From NCBI GenBank assembly GCA_902478885.1, contig CABSMS010000025.1, forward strand, positions 1 through 23,000: DNA of 23,000 bases, given 5' to 3'. Below, piece after piece: positions 1 through 6,866 of the stretch (positions are counted from its first letter, which is position 1; each line of letters starts with the position of its first letter). The stretch is from an uncultured Collinsella sp. GTDB lineage: Bacteria; Actinomycetota; Coriobacteriia; Coriobacteriales; Coriobacteriaceae. The notes under the pieces were generated by a model. It was not told the DNA's origin. It saw only the letters and a program-made list of their open reading frames with translations, and did not search any database. Both the position numbers and the translations under genes were made by a program.

Positions 1-14
1 TGTATAAGAGACAG
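1..14 (+). other. Residual Nextera/Tn5 mosaic-end adaptor
   Basis: The first 14 bases, tgtataagagacag, equal the 3' part of the 19-base Tn5 mosaic end used in Nextera libraries (AGATGTGTATAAGAGACAG). This is seen directly. That it is a sequencing artefact and not genomic DNA is inference, strongly supported by its position at the very edge of the window. The native sequence would begin at about base 15. Confidence 0.9.
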
Positions 15-54
15 CGCTATGCTCACCGATATCTTTAGAGGATAGAAGGCGGCA

Positions 55-1098
55 ATGGAAAAGCTCGATGTTGTGAATGCGGCGCTTGTCGCCCTGCGTG
101 CTGGCGAGACGTGCGAGCTCGTGGTCGTAGCCGGCACGGCGGGGTCGTCGCCGCGCGGCGTGGGCGCCTGGATGGCCGTCTTTGCCGACGGTAGCCAGGC
201 GGGCACCATCGGCGGCGGCAAGATCGAGCTCTTTGCGCTGGACGAGGCGCGAGAGCTGCTGGCCGCGGGGCAATCGCGTCTGGTCCGCTACACCATGGGC
301 GGCGAGAACTCCGATACCGGCATGATCTGCGGCGGAGCCATCTGCCTGTGCTATCTGCATCTGGATGCGACCCAGGCACCGTTGTTTCAGGAAATTGCCG
401 ACGTCTTGGTCTATCGGCGCATCGGCGACTTCGTCATCGACTTTGAGCCGTTTATCGCGAGCGCGCTCGAGGGCGATGTGGCCGAGTACCATGGCGAGGC
501 ATCGCGCCATACCATTGCCGGCTGCCCCGAGCTTTCGCTGGTGGAGGAGGGGAGTAAGGTCACCTACACCAACGCCGCCTCCGAGATTCCCGCGGCGCAC
601 ATCGAGACGCTCTGCCCCGAGGGCCTGACCTATATCTTTGGCTGCGGCCACGTGGGCGCCGCGACGGCGCGGGTGCTCACGGCGGCGGGCTTTGCCGTCG
701 TGGCGTGCGACGACCGCCCCGGCACGCTGACCCCCGATTGGGTGCCCGGTGTCTACGATCGTCGCTTGGTCGATTACAAGAACCTGAGCGAGCTGTGCCC
801 CATCGGCCCGCGCGACCTGGTGGTCGTCGCCACGGCGGGTCACAAGTCCGATATCGACGTGGTGATTCAGGCCATGCACGCCAAGCCTGCCTACCTGGGC
901 TGTCTGGGTTCGCGCCGCAAGACGGCCTTTGTGCGTGCCCGCCTGGAGCAGGAAGGCTTTACGCAGGACCAGATCGACGAGCTGCACCTGCCGATCGGCG
1001 TTGCCATCGAGGCCGAGGACCCCGAGGAGATTGCCATCTCCATCGCCGCCGAGATGATTCACCTGCGCCGCACCAAACTCGTCCCCCGCAAGCGCTAA
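55..1098 (+). CDS. XdhC/CoxI family molybdenum hydroxylase maturation protein
   Basis: Predicted 347-residue protein of the XdhC/CoxI family. Members bind molybdenum cofactor and help sulfurate and insert it into xanthine dehydrogenase-type hydroxylases in the cytoplasm. The N-terminal domain shows the family pattern TAGSSPRGVGAWM (residues 28-40), GTIGGGKIE (50-58) and the CGG motif (92-94). The C-terminal Rossmann domain begins at FGCGHVG (195-201), ends its second strand at DDRP (219-222) and carries GCLGSRRK (282-289). The ATG has an AGAAGG-type ribosome binding site. Both domains are complete, so the gene is intact although it starts only 40 bases inside the contig. No hydroxylase subunit is visible because the contig ends upstream. 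Its neighbour downstream is the ribosomal protein cluster, with which it has no functional link. The exact client enzyme cannot be told from this sequence. Confidence 0.9.
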   Translation: MEKLDVVNAALVALRAGETCELVVVAGTAGSSPRGVGAWMAVFADGSQAGTIGGGKIELFALDEARELLAAGQSRLVRYTMGGENSDTGMICGGAICLCYLHLDATQAPLFQEIADVLVYRRIGDFVIDFEPFIASALEGDVAEYHGEASRHTIAGCPELSLVEEGSKVTYTNAASEIPAAHIETLCPEGLTYIFGCGHVGAATARVLTAAGFAVVACDDRPGTLTPDWVPGVYDRRLVDYKNLSELCPIGPRDLVVVATAGHKSDIDVVIQAMHAKPAYLGCLGSRRKTAFVRARLEQEGFTQDQIDELHLPIGVAIEAEDPEEIAISIAAEMIHLRRTKLVPRKR

Positions 1099-1115
1099 TC
1101 GCATCCCCACCAATA

Positions 1116-1182
1116 AGTTGCGGTGAAATACGGATTGTTTAAGCCTGTTAGGCCGCCCAACAGTCCCTATTTCACCGCAACT
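1116..1182. repeat. Long imperfect palindrome after xdhC-like gene
   Basis: A perfect 15-base inverted repeat, AGTTGCGGTGAAATA (1116-1130) and its complement (1168-1182), continues inward after one C-C mismatch through a second arm, GGATTGTT (1132-1139) against AACAGTCC (1159-1166), with one G-U pair. The loop is about 19 nt. Five Ts follow at 1185-1189 on the + strand, so the structure could terminate the xdhC-like transcript. Its length and symmetry also fit a small dispersed palindromic repeat or miniature element. Which is right depends on copy number in the genome. Confidence 0.7.
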
Positions 1183-1243
1183 GCTTTTTGGGACCCATTT
1201 GTGCGGGGGAGTTGTGGAGTTGTGCAGGCAGACGAGGTTTTTC

Positions 1244-1272
1244 TGGAAATACGCACCCAATGCGCGTATAGT
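1244..1272 (+). promoter_or_regulatory. Candidate promoter of the rplE-led operon
   Basis: TATAGT (1267-1272) is a good -10 hexamer, and TGGAAA (1244-1249) lies 17 bp upstream as a weak -35. Transcription from it would give a leader of about 130 nt. A promoter is expected here because rplE is the first gene of its cluster in this window. No start site is proven. Confidence 0.45.
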
Positions 1273-1409
1273 ACCGATTGTTTTGTCGGCTCCTGCTGCG
1301 TCGAGTCCAAACCGCAAAATGCCATGAGCGGCGCGGATGCAGCCAGGAGGCACGAGGACAACCCATCGTGGCCACGCCCCGTGCTTAAAACCCCAAGAAG
1401 GAGTGAACA

Positions 1410-1967
1410 ATGGCAGAAGAGAAGTATGTGCCGCGTCTGAAGACCAAGTACAACAACGAGGTCAAGCAGCAGCTTCAGGACAAGTTCCAGTACGAGAACG
1501 TCATGATGATCCCCAAGTTTGAGAAGATCGTCGTGAACATGGGTGTCGGCGAGGCCGCTACCGATTCCAAGGCCATCGACGGTGCCGTGCGCGACCTGCG
1601 CGCCATCACCGGCCAGCAGCCGATGATCACCCGTGCCCGCAAGTCCATCGCTACCTTCCGCCTGCGCGCTGGTATGCCGATCGGCTGCAAGGTTACCCTG
1701 CGTGGCGACCGTATGTGGGAGTTCTTCGATCGTCTGACCTCCGTCGCGATCCCCCGTATCCGCGACTTCCGCGGCATCTCCGCCAAGAGCTTCGACGGCC
1801 GTGGTAACTTCTCCATGGGCGTCACCGAGCAGCTCATCTTCCCCGAGATCGACTTCGACTCCGTCGATCACCAGCGCGGTATGGACATCACTTTCGTGAC
1901 CACCGCCAATACCGATGAGGAGGCCAAGGCCCTTCTGGACGCCTTCGGTTTCCCGTTCAAGAAATAG
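1410..1967 (+). CDS. rplE: 50S ribosomal protein L5 (uL5)
   Basis: Predicted 185-residue protein, the normal length for L5, which binds 5S rRNA in the central protuberance of the large subunit and contacts S13 across the subunit interface. Typical stretches are visible: KIVVNMGVGEA near residue 40, ITGQQPMITRARKSIATFRLR around 70-90, GCKVTLRGDRM near 95, and the C-terminal GMDITFVTTANTDEEAKALLDAFGFPF. The ATG follows AAGGAG at 1398-1403. It is the first gene of the spc-type cluster here, although rplX normally stands directly before it. A strong hairpin follows in the 79-bp gap before rpsN. The identity is secure. Confidence 0.98.
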   Translation: MAEEKYVPRLKTKYNNEVKQQLQDKFQYENVMMIPKFEKIVVNMGVGEAATDSKAIDGAVRDLRAITGQQPMITRARKSIATFRLRAGMPIGCKVTLRGDRMWEFFDRLTSVAIPRIRDFRGISAKSFDGRGNFSMGVTEQLIFPEIDFDSVDHQRGMDITFVTTANTDEEAKALLDAFGFPFKK

Positions 1968-1982
1968 GTTCACCTGCCCTAT

Positions 1983-2012
1983 AAGCGCCGTTCCCACAAG
2001 GGGGCGGCGCTT
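1983..2012 (+). promoter_or_regulatory. Strong hairpin in the rplE-rpsN gap
   Basis: AAGCGCCGTTCCC (1983-1995) pairs with GGGGGCGGCGCTT (2000-2012) over 13 bp, including two G-U pairs, around a four-base ACAA loop. No U-tract follows, so it is not a standard terminator. It lies 22 nt before the rpsN Shine-Dalgarno. An RNA processing or stability site, or a ribosomal-protein binding site, is possible but unproven. Confidence 0.6.
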
Positions 2013-2046
2013 GGGGCGAACAATACTCTATGTGAGGAGGATATAA

Positions 2047-2232
2047 GTGGCTAAGACATCGATGATCGTCAAGTGCAATCGCAAGCAGAAGTTCTCTACT
2101 CGTGAGTACACGCGCTGCCAGCGCTGCGGCCGTCCGCACTCTGTGTACCGCAAGTTCGGCCTGTGCCGTGTCTGCTTCCGCGAGCTTGCACTCAAGGGCG
2201 AGCTTCCCGGCGTTAAGAAGGCCAGCTGGTAA
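2047..2232 (+). CDS. rpsN: 30S ribosomal protein S14, zinc-binding short form
   Basis: Predicted 61-residue S14 of the short, zinc-binding type. Cysteines C24-x2-C27 and C40-x2-C43 form the zinc site. S14 sits in the head of the small subunit and is needed for late 30S assembly. The start is GTG at 2047, preceded by a perfect AGGAGG (2035-2040) at six bases. This start reads MAKTSMIVKCNRKQKF, as expected for the family. The gene lies between rplE and rpsH, the usual spc order. The zinc form makes the gene potentially sensitive to zinc supply, but no Zur-type site was recognised nearby. Confidence 0.97.
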   Translation: MAKTSMIVKCNRKQKFSTREYTRCQRCGRPHSVYRKFGLCRVCFRELALKGELPGVKKASW

Positions 2233-2287
2233 GTCACTACCAGCGTTTCAAGCATCAGTTTGGAACAGGGAAAACGCGCTAAAAAGG

Positions 2288-2310
2288 CTTTGCCGTTAAG
2301 GGCGGCGAAG
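2288..2310 (+). promoter_or_regulatory. Hairpin in the rpsN-rpsH leader
   Basis: CTTTGCCG (2288-2295) pairs with CGGCGAAG (2303-2310) over 8 bp, including one G-U pair, with a 7-nt loop. It lies in the 119-bp gap between rpsN and rpsH, about 30 nt before the rpsH ribosome binding site. There is no U-tract. The role is unknown. Confidence 0.4.
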
Positions 2311-2351
2311 AACCAAGAGCACGTGTTCATCAAGAACGAAGGAGAATCTGT

Positions 2352-2750
2352 ATGAACCTTACAGACCCGATCGCAGATATGCTTACGCGCATCCGTAACG
2401 CTAACTCTGTGAACAAGGCCACGGTCTCCATGCCGAGCAGCAAGAAGCTCGTCGAGATCGCTCGTGTTCTGCACGAGGAGGGCTACATCGAGGGCTACGA
2501 TGTCGAGGACACCGTTCCCCAGAAGACTCTGCACATCACGCTTAAGTATGGTCCCAAGAAGGCTAAGGTCATCAACGGCATCCGCCGCATTTCCAAGCCG
2601 GGCCTGCGTAAGTACACCGGCGTTGCCGACATGCCCCGCGTCCGCGGTGGCCTTGGTACCGCCATTATTTCCACCAGCCATGGCGTCATGACCGACCGCG
2701 ATGCTCGCAAGCACAACGTCGGCGGCGAGATCATCGCTTACGTCTGGTAA
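2352..2750 (+). CDS. rpsH: 30S ribosomal protein S8 (uS8)
   Basis: Predicted 132-residue S8, a primary binder of helix 21 of 16S rRNA and, in E. coli, the translational repressor of the spc operon. The N-terminus MNLTDPIADMLTRIRNAN and the C-terminal block (TSHGVMTDRDARKHNVGGEI) are diagnostic. The ATG follows AAGGAG (2339-2344) at seven bases. A 119-bp gap separates it from rpsN, longer than most gaps in the cluster. Autoregulation by S8 is known in enterobacteria. I did not recognise an S8 binding site of that type here. Confidence 0.98.
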   Translation: MNLTDPIADMLTRIRNANSVNKATVSMPSSKKLVEIARVLHEEGYIEGYDVEDTVPQKTLHITLKYGPKKAKVINGIRRISKPGLRKYTGVADMPRVRGGLGTAIISTSHGVMTDRDARKHNVGGEIIAYVW

Positions 2751-2783
2751 TTCGCTCGGTAGGTAGAAGGAAAGGAGATCACC

Positions 2784-3320
2784 GTGTCTCGTATCGGTAA
2801 TAAGCCTGTCCAGATTCCCGCCGGAGTCGAAGTGGCAGTCAACGGCAACAACGTTGTCGTCAAGGGCCCCAAGGGCCAGCTCGAGCTCGATGTCTTTGAG
2901 AAGCTCGCTATCAACGTCGAGGACAACGTCCTCACCGTTTCCCGTCCCGACGACGAGCGTGAGACCCGTGCCCGCCACGGCCTCACCCGCGCCCTCATCC
3001 ACAACATGGTTGTTGGCGTTTCCGAGGGCTTCGAGAAGAAGCTCGAGCTCGCCGGCGTCGGTTACCGCGTGCAGCAGAAGGGCAAGAACCTCGAGTTCTC
3101 CCTGGGCTTCTCGCACCCCGTGATCGTCGAGGCTCCCGAGGGCATCACCTTCGAGGTTCCCGACAACACCCACGTGAACGTCAAGGGTATCAACAAGCAG
3201 CAGGTCGGTCAGATCGCCGCTGAGATCCGCGGCCATCGTCCTCCCGAGCCTTACAAGGGCAAGGGTATCCACTACGTTGGCGAGCACATCCGCCGCAAGC
3301 TGGGTAAGGCCGCCAAGTAG
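2784..3320 (+). CDS. rplF: 50S ribosomal protein L6 (uL6)
   Basis: Predicted 178-residue L6, the usual length. L6 binds 23S rRNA near the base of the L7/L12 stalk and the sarcin-ricin loop. It begins MSRIGNKPVQIPAGVEV and contains the late motif GQIAAEIRGHRPPEPYKGKG, both characteristic. The start is GTG at 2784 behind AAAGGAG (2771-2777). The family-typical N-terminus follows directly and there is no in-frame ATG nearby. It is part of the spc cluster between rpsH and rplR. Confidence 0.98.
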   Translation: MSRIGNKPVQIPAGVEVAVNGNNVVVKGPKGQLELDVFEKLAINVEDNVLTVSRPDDERETRARHGLTRALIHNMVVGVSEGFEKKLELAGVGYRVQQKGKNLEFSLGFSHPVIVEAPEGITFEVPDNTHVNVKGINKQQVGQIAAEIRGHRPPEPYKGKGIHYVGEHIRRKLGKAAK

Positions 3321-3345
3321 TCGTAACCGACTCACTCGCATAAGA

Positions 3346-3367
3346 CCAGCACCCCGTCAGGTGCTGG
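3346..3367 (+). promoter_or_regulatory. Perfect hairpin in the rplF-rplR gap
   Basis: CCAGCACC (3346-3353) and GGTGCTGG (3360-3367) form a perfect 8-bp stem with a 6-nt loop. A short T-run (3379-3383) starts 11 bases after the stem, too far for a standard intrinsic terminator. It may be an attenuating or mRNA-stabilising structure before rplR. Confidence 0.5.
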
Positions 3368-3395
3368 CAAGATCAACCTTTTTAGGAGTTTACGT

Positions 3396-3764
3396 ATGAA
3401 CAAGCATAAGGCGAAGCTGGAAGGCCTCAAGCGTCGTCAGCGTCGTGTTCGCGGCAAGGTCTCGGGTACCTCCGAGCGTCCGCGTCTTCGCGTGACCCGT
3501 ACTAACGCCAACATCTATGCCCAGATCATCGACGACAGCAAGGGCTCCAGCCTGACGCTCGTCTCTGCCTCGACCCTCGAGGCCGAGTTCAAGGGCACCC
3601 ACACCTCGAACAAGGAGGCTGCGGAGAAGGTCGGTCAGCTCGTTGGCAAGCGCGCCATCGAGGCCGGCATCACCAAGGTCGCCTTCGATCGCGGTGGCCG
3701 TATCTACCATGGCCGCGTCAAGGCCCTCGCCGACGGTGCTCGTGCCGCCGGTCTCGAGTTCTAG
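3396..3764 (+). CDS. rplR: 50S ribosomal protein L18 (uL18)
   Basis: Predicted 122-residue L18, which binds 5S rRNA together with L5 and anchors it in the large subunit. The basic N-terminus (KRRQRRVRGKVSGT) is followed by RPRLRVTRTNANIYAQIIDD and the C-terminal FDRGGRIYHGRVKALADGAR, typical of bacterial L18. The ATG follows AGGAG at 3384-3388. The stop codon overlaps the AGGAGG of rpsE, so the two genes are probably translationally coupled. Confidence 0.98.
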   Translation: MNKHKAKLEGLKRRQRRVRGKVSGTSERPRLRVTRTNANIYAQIIDDSKGSSLTLVSASTLEAEFKGTHTSNKEAAEKVGQLVGKRAIEAGITKVAFDRGGRIYHGRVKALADGARAAGLEF

Positions 3765-3778
3765 GAGGTATGTAGCAC

Positions 3779-4303
3779 ATGGCTCGTAATCAGAAGCAGC
3801 AGCGCGAGGCCTCCGAGTTCGAGGAGCGCGTCGTTTACATCAACCGCGTGTCGAAGACCGTCAAGGGTGGTCGTCGCATGAGCCTCGTCGCTCTCGTCGT
3901 CGTTGGCGACGGCAAGGGCAACGTCGGCGTTGGCATGGGCAAGTCCGCTGAGGTGCCCATGGCCATCTCCAAGGCGTCTCTCGATGCCAAGAAGAATATG
4001 TTCCACGTGCCGGTGACCGAGCAGGGCACCATCCCGCACGAGGTTCTCGGCCACTTTGGTGCCGGCCGCATCATCATCAAGCCCGCTGTCGAGGGTACCG
4101 GCGTTATCGCCGGCGGCGCTGTGCGTCCCCTCTTTGAGCTTGCTGGCATCAAGAACGTCCTGTCCAAGTCCCTCGGTACCGACAACGGCCTCAACATCAT
4201 CAAGGCTGCCGTCGAGGGCCTCAAGGAGCTCTCCAGCCCTGAGGACGTCGCGGCTCGCCGTGGCCTGACGGTCTCCGAGATGTTCGTCGGTAAGGAGAAC
4301 TAA
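3779..4303 (+). CDS. rpsE: 30S ribosomal protein S5 (uS5)
   Basis: Predicted 174-residue S5, a small-subunit protein near the mRNA entry channel that affects decoding fidelity. An N-terminal double-stranded-RNA-binding-like domain (ERVVYINRVSKTVKGGRR and GDGKGNVGVGMGKS) is followed by the C-terminal domain with GAGRIIIKPAVEGTGVIAGG. The ribosome binding site AGGAGG (3763-3768) overlaps the rplR stop, with a 10-base spacer to ATG. rpmD starts two bases after the stop, so a single transcript with coupled translation is likely. Confidence 0.98.
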   Translation: MARNQKQQREASEFEERVVYINRVSKTVKGGRRMSLVALVVVGDGKGNVGVGMGKSAEVPMAISKASLDAKKNMFHVPVTEQGTIPHEVLGHFGAGRIIIKPAVEGTGVIAGGAVRPLFELAGIKNVLSKSLGTDNGLNIIKAAVEGLKELSSPEDVAARRGLTVSEMFVGKEN

Positions 4304-4305
4304 GC

Positions 4306-4488
4306 ATGGCTGACACCATCAAGATCAAGCAGGTCCGCAGCACCAATGGTTGCAAGCAGGACCAGGTCCGTACTGTCCGTGCCCTCGGTCTCCACAGGAT
4401 CCGCGAGGTTCGCGAGATTGCTGACAACGAGTCCGTCCGCGGCATGATCTTCAAGGTCAAGCACCTTGTCGAGATTGTAGAGGAGTAG
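4306..4488 (+). CDS. rpmD: 50S ribosomal protein L30 (uL30)
   Basis: Predicted 60-residue L30, the short bacterial form. The pattern IKIKQVRSTNGCKQDQVRTV followed by LGLHRIREVREI is typical. Its Shine-Dalgarno AAGGAG (4292-4297) lies inside the end of rpsE, and the ATG is two bases past that stop. rplO begins three bases after its own stop. The gene is absent from some bacterial lineages but is present here in its normal place. Confidence 0.96.
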   Translation: MADTIKIKQVRSTNGCKQDQVRTVRALGLHRIREVREIADNESVRGMIFKVKHLVEIVEE

Positions 4489-4491
4489 CAA

Positions 4492-4941
4492 ATGCAGCTT
4501 CACGATCTTACTCCCGCGCCCGGTTCCACCAAGAACCGTAAGCGCGTCGGCCGTGGCAATTCTTCGGGTCACGGCACCACTTCTGGCCGCGGCCAGAAGG
4601 GCCAGGGTTCTCGCTCTGGCGGCACCAAGGGTGCCGGCTTCGAGGGTGGCCAGACTCCGCTGGCTATGCGCCTGCCCAAGCTTCCGGGCTTCCGCAACCC
4701 CCGTCGTATCGAGTACACCGCCGTTAACGTTGAGCGTCTCGAGCGTAAGTTCGAGGACGGCGCTGTGATCGACGGTGCCGCTCTTAAGGCCGCTCGCATC
4801 ACCAAGAGCGAGTTCGAGCCCGTCAAGGTGCTCGGCAATGGTGAGCTCACCAAGAAGTTCACGGTCAAGGTCGACAAGGTCAGCGCTTCTGCGCAGGCCA
4901 AGATCGAGGCCGCCGGCGGAAAGGTCGAGCTGCCGTGCTAA
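4492..4941 (+). CDS. rplO: 50S ribosomal protein L15 (uL15)
   Basis: Predicted 149-residue L15, an assembly-stage protein of the large subunit. The N-terminal half is a glycine- and arginine-rich extension that penetrates rRNA (GRGNSSGHGTTSGRGQKGQG and GGQTPLAMRLPKLPGF). The C-terminal half is the globular domain. The ribosome binding site is inside rpmD. Its last seven bases overlap the GTG start of secY, which implies translational coupling of L15 and the export channel. Confidence 0.98.
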   Translation: MQLHDLTPAPGSTKNRKRVGRGNSSGHGTTSGRGQKGQGSRSGGTKGAGFEGGQTPLAMRLPKLPGFRNPRRIEYTAVNVERLERKFEDGAVIDGAALKAARITKSEFEPVKVLGNGELTKKFTVKVDKVSASAQAKIEAAGGKVELPC

Positions 4942-6221
4942 ATGGTCTTAAGAATGCTTTCCGCATCAAAGAATTGCGCGAAAAGATTCTTTTTACCATA
5001 GCTATGCTCGTCGTGTACCGCATTGGTGCGCACGTTCCTGTGCCCGGCATTCCCTTCCAGGGGATGCTGGGCCTTTTCTCGACCGATAACAATTCGGTCG
5101 CCGCAGGTGCTATGGCCCTCCTGAATCTTTTCTCTGGCGGCGCGTTGAGCTATGTGTCGGTGTTTTCGCTGGGCATCATGCCTTACATCACCAGCTCGAT
5201 CATCCTCCAGATGCTCCAGGCCGTTGTGCCTTCCCTGCATGAGCTTGCCCGCGAGGGCGAGGTCGGTCAGACCAAGATCACGCAGTATTCGCGTTACCTC
5301 ACCCTGGCTCTGGCAATCCTCAACTCCGTGGGTTACCTCTTCCTCTTTAAGAGCTTCGGCATCAGCTTCAATGGCGCCGGCGCTCCCGAGATCATCTTCG
5401 ACCTCATGATCGTCGGCACGCTCACTGCGGGCGCCATGCTGATCATGTGGATTGGTGAGCTCATCACCCAGCGCGGTATCGGCAATGGCATGTCGCTGAT
5501 CATCTTTGCGAACATCATGGCCGGCCTGCCGCAGGCTATCTTCTCCAGCACCGAGGGCAACGCCGGTGGCATCATCACCATGGTGATCATCTGCGCCATC
5601 ATCCTGCTGGTTATCCCGCTGATTGTTTTCCTTGAGCGCGGCCAGCGCCGCATCCCGGTCTCCTACGCTAAGCGCGTCGTGGGCCGTCGCATGATGGGTG
5701 GCCAGACCACCTACCTGCCAATCAAGGTCAACACAGCGGGTGTCGTGCCGATCATCTTCGCTTCGGCGCTGCTGTACTTCCCGGCTCAGATTGCCGTGTT
5801 CTTCCCCGGCATCGGCTGGATTCAGGCAGTTGCCTCCGCGCTTTCGACCGGTTGGCTCAACTGGGTGCTTAACGTTGTCCTCATCGTGTTCTTCGCGTAC
5901 TTCTACACCTCCATGGTGTTCAACCCCGATGACACGGCCGATAACCTTAAGAAGCAGGGCGGCTTTATTCCGGGCGTCCGTCCGGGTAGGGCTACCGCGG
6001 CCTACATCAAGAACGCGCTCAACAAGATCACGCTTCCCAGCGCTGTCTTTTTGGCGCTCATCGCCATCGTGCCTTCGATCATCTTCTCCTTCACGGGTAA
6101 CCATCTGATCCAGGCATTTGGCGGCACGTCCATCCTCATCATGGTCGGCGTCGTGCTCGACACGGTCGATAAGCTCGAAGGCCAGATCAAGATGTATGAT
6201 TACGATGGATTCTTTAAATAG
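4935..6221 (+). CDS. secY: Protein translocase channel subunit SecY
   Basis: Predicted 428-residue SecY, the ten-helix channel of the Sec translocon in the cytoplasmic membrane, working with SecE, SecG and SecA. The protein is strongly hydrophobic with alternating membrane segments. Landmark stretches include YRIGAHVPVPGI near residue 30, the plug-region GGALSYVSVFSLGIMPYITSSII, QRGIGNGMSLIIF, and the cytoplasmic loop ERGQRRIPVSYAKRVVGRR. The start is GTG at 4935, inside the end of rplO. The ATG at 4942 is out of frame and gives no SecY sequence. The gene is in its standard position between rplO and adk. Confidence 0.98.
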   Translation: MLNGLKNAFRIKELREKILFTIAMLVVYRIGAHVPVPGIPFQGMLGLFSTDNNSVAAGAMALLNLFSGGALSYVSVFSLGIMPYITSSIILQMLQAVVPSLHELAREGEVGQTKITQYSRYLTLALAILNSVGYLFLFKSFGISFNGAGAPEIIFDLMIVGTLTAGAMLIMWIGELITQRGIGNGMSLIIFANIMAGLPQAIFSSTEGNAGGIITMVIICAIILLVIPLIVFLERGQRRIPVSYAKRVVGRRMMGGQTTYLPIKVNTAGVVPIIFASALLYFPAQIAVFFPGIGWIQAVASALSTGWLNWVLNVVLIVFFAYFYTSMVFNPDDTADNLKKQGGFIPGVRPGRATAAYIKNALNKITLPSAVFLALIAIVPSIIFSFTGNHLIQAFGGTSILIMVGVVLDTVDKLEGQIKMYDYDGFFK

Positions 6222-6239
6222 GCTAGAGGAGGATTGCTC

Positions 6240-6866
6240 ATGAACCTCGTATTGCTCGGAGCTCCGGGTGCCGGTAAGGGCACCGTCGCACAGGAGCTCG
6301 TCGCCGAGTTTGGCGTCGCCCATATTTCCACGGGCGACCTGCTGCGTGCTGCCGTCAAGGGTGGCACCGAGCTTGGTATTCAGGCTAAGAAGTACATGGA
6401 CGCTGGCGAGCTCGTTCCCGACCAGCTCGTGATCGACCTTGTCAAGGAGCGCCTTGCCGCCGATGACGCCCAGCAGGGCTTCATCCTCGACGGCTTCCCG
6501 CGCAACACCGCCCAGGCTGTGACGCTCGATTCCGAGCTCTCCGCCATGGGTCGCGAGATCGATTGCGCCCTTCTGGTCGATGTTGCCCCCGAGGTCATCA
6601 TCGATCGTCTGTCTTCGCGTCGCACCTGTCGCGCCTGCGGTTACACCGGCACTGCTGCCGATGCCACCTGCCCCAAGTGCGCTGGCGAGATGTATCAGCG
6701 CGACGACGACAAGCCCGAGACCATCAAGAACCGTCTCGACGTCTACGAGAAGTCCACGAGCCCGCTCGTCGACTACTATCGTGGCCAGGGTCTGCTCAAG
6801 TCGGTCAACGGTGGCCAGGCTCGCGAGACCGTGTACGGGGATGTCAAAGAGGCTCTCGGTCTATGA
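6240..6866 (+). CDS. adk: Adenylate kinase, zinc-finger LID form
   Basis: Predicted 208-residue adenylate kinase, which interconverts ATP plus AMP and two ADP in the cytoplasm. The Walker A loop GAPGAGKGT is at residues 7-15, and DGFPRN (84-89) is the conserved AMP/ATP region. The LID carries four cysteines (C130-x2-C133 and C144-x2-C147), the zinc-binding form common in Gram-positive bacteria. The ATG at 6240 is chosen because AGGAGG (6227-6232) lies seven bases before it. An in-frame TTG at 6234 is too close to that site. The stop overlaps the map start as ATGA. Confidence 0.97.
   Translation: MNLVLLGAPGAGKGTVAQELVAEFGVAHISTGDLLRAAVKGGTELGIQAKKYMDAGELVPDQLVIDLVKERLAADDAQQGFILDGFPRNTAQAVTLDSELSAMGREIDCALLVDVAPEVIIDRLSSRRTCRACGYTGTAADATCPKCAGEMYQRDDDKPETIKNRLDVYEKSTSPLVDYYRGQGLLKSVNGGQARETVYGDVKEALGL

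Larger units (their letters stand above)
1099..1409. other. 311-bp spacer between xdhC-like gene and rplE
   Basis: No convincing coding sequence lies here. The spacer holds a long inverted repeat just after the xdhC-like stop, then a probable promoter and about 130 nt of leader before rplE. I see no remnant of rplX or rplN, the usual genes before rplE. A small hairpin (CACGA 1351-1355 with TCGTG 1366-1370) lies in the leader. The rplE ribosome binding site AAGGAG is at 1398-1403, six bases before the ATG. Confidence 0.6.

Noticed and set aside
1123..1440. Small plus-strand frame between the xdhC-like gene and rplE
   Set aside because: It starts inside the long palindrome, runs into rplE in another frame, has no ribosome binding site and does not resemble L24 or L14.
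2028..3341. 437-codon open frame on the minus strand opposite rpsN, rpsH and rplF
   Set aside because: It is antisense to three certain ribosomal protein genes. Its composition (Leu/Asp/Val/Gly repeats) is what the complement of GC-biased codons gives, and no domain is visible.
4938..6323. 461-codon minus-strand frame opposite secY
   Set aside because: It is rich in His, Asp and Glu as a mirror of hydrophobic SecY codons. It lies fully under secY and has no ribosome binding site or motif.
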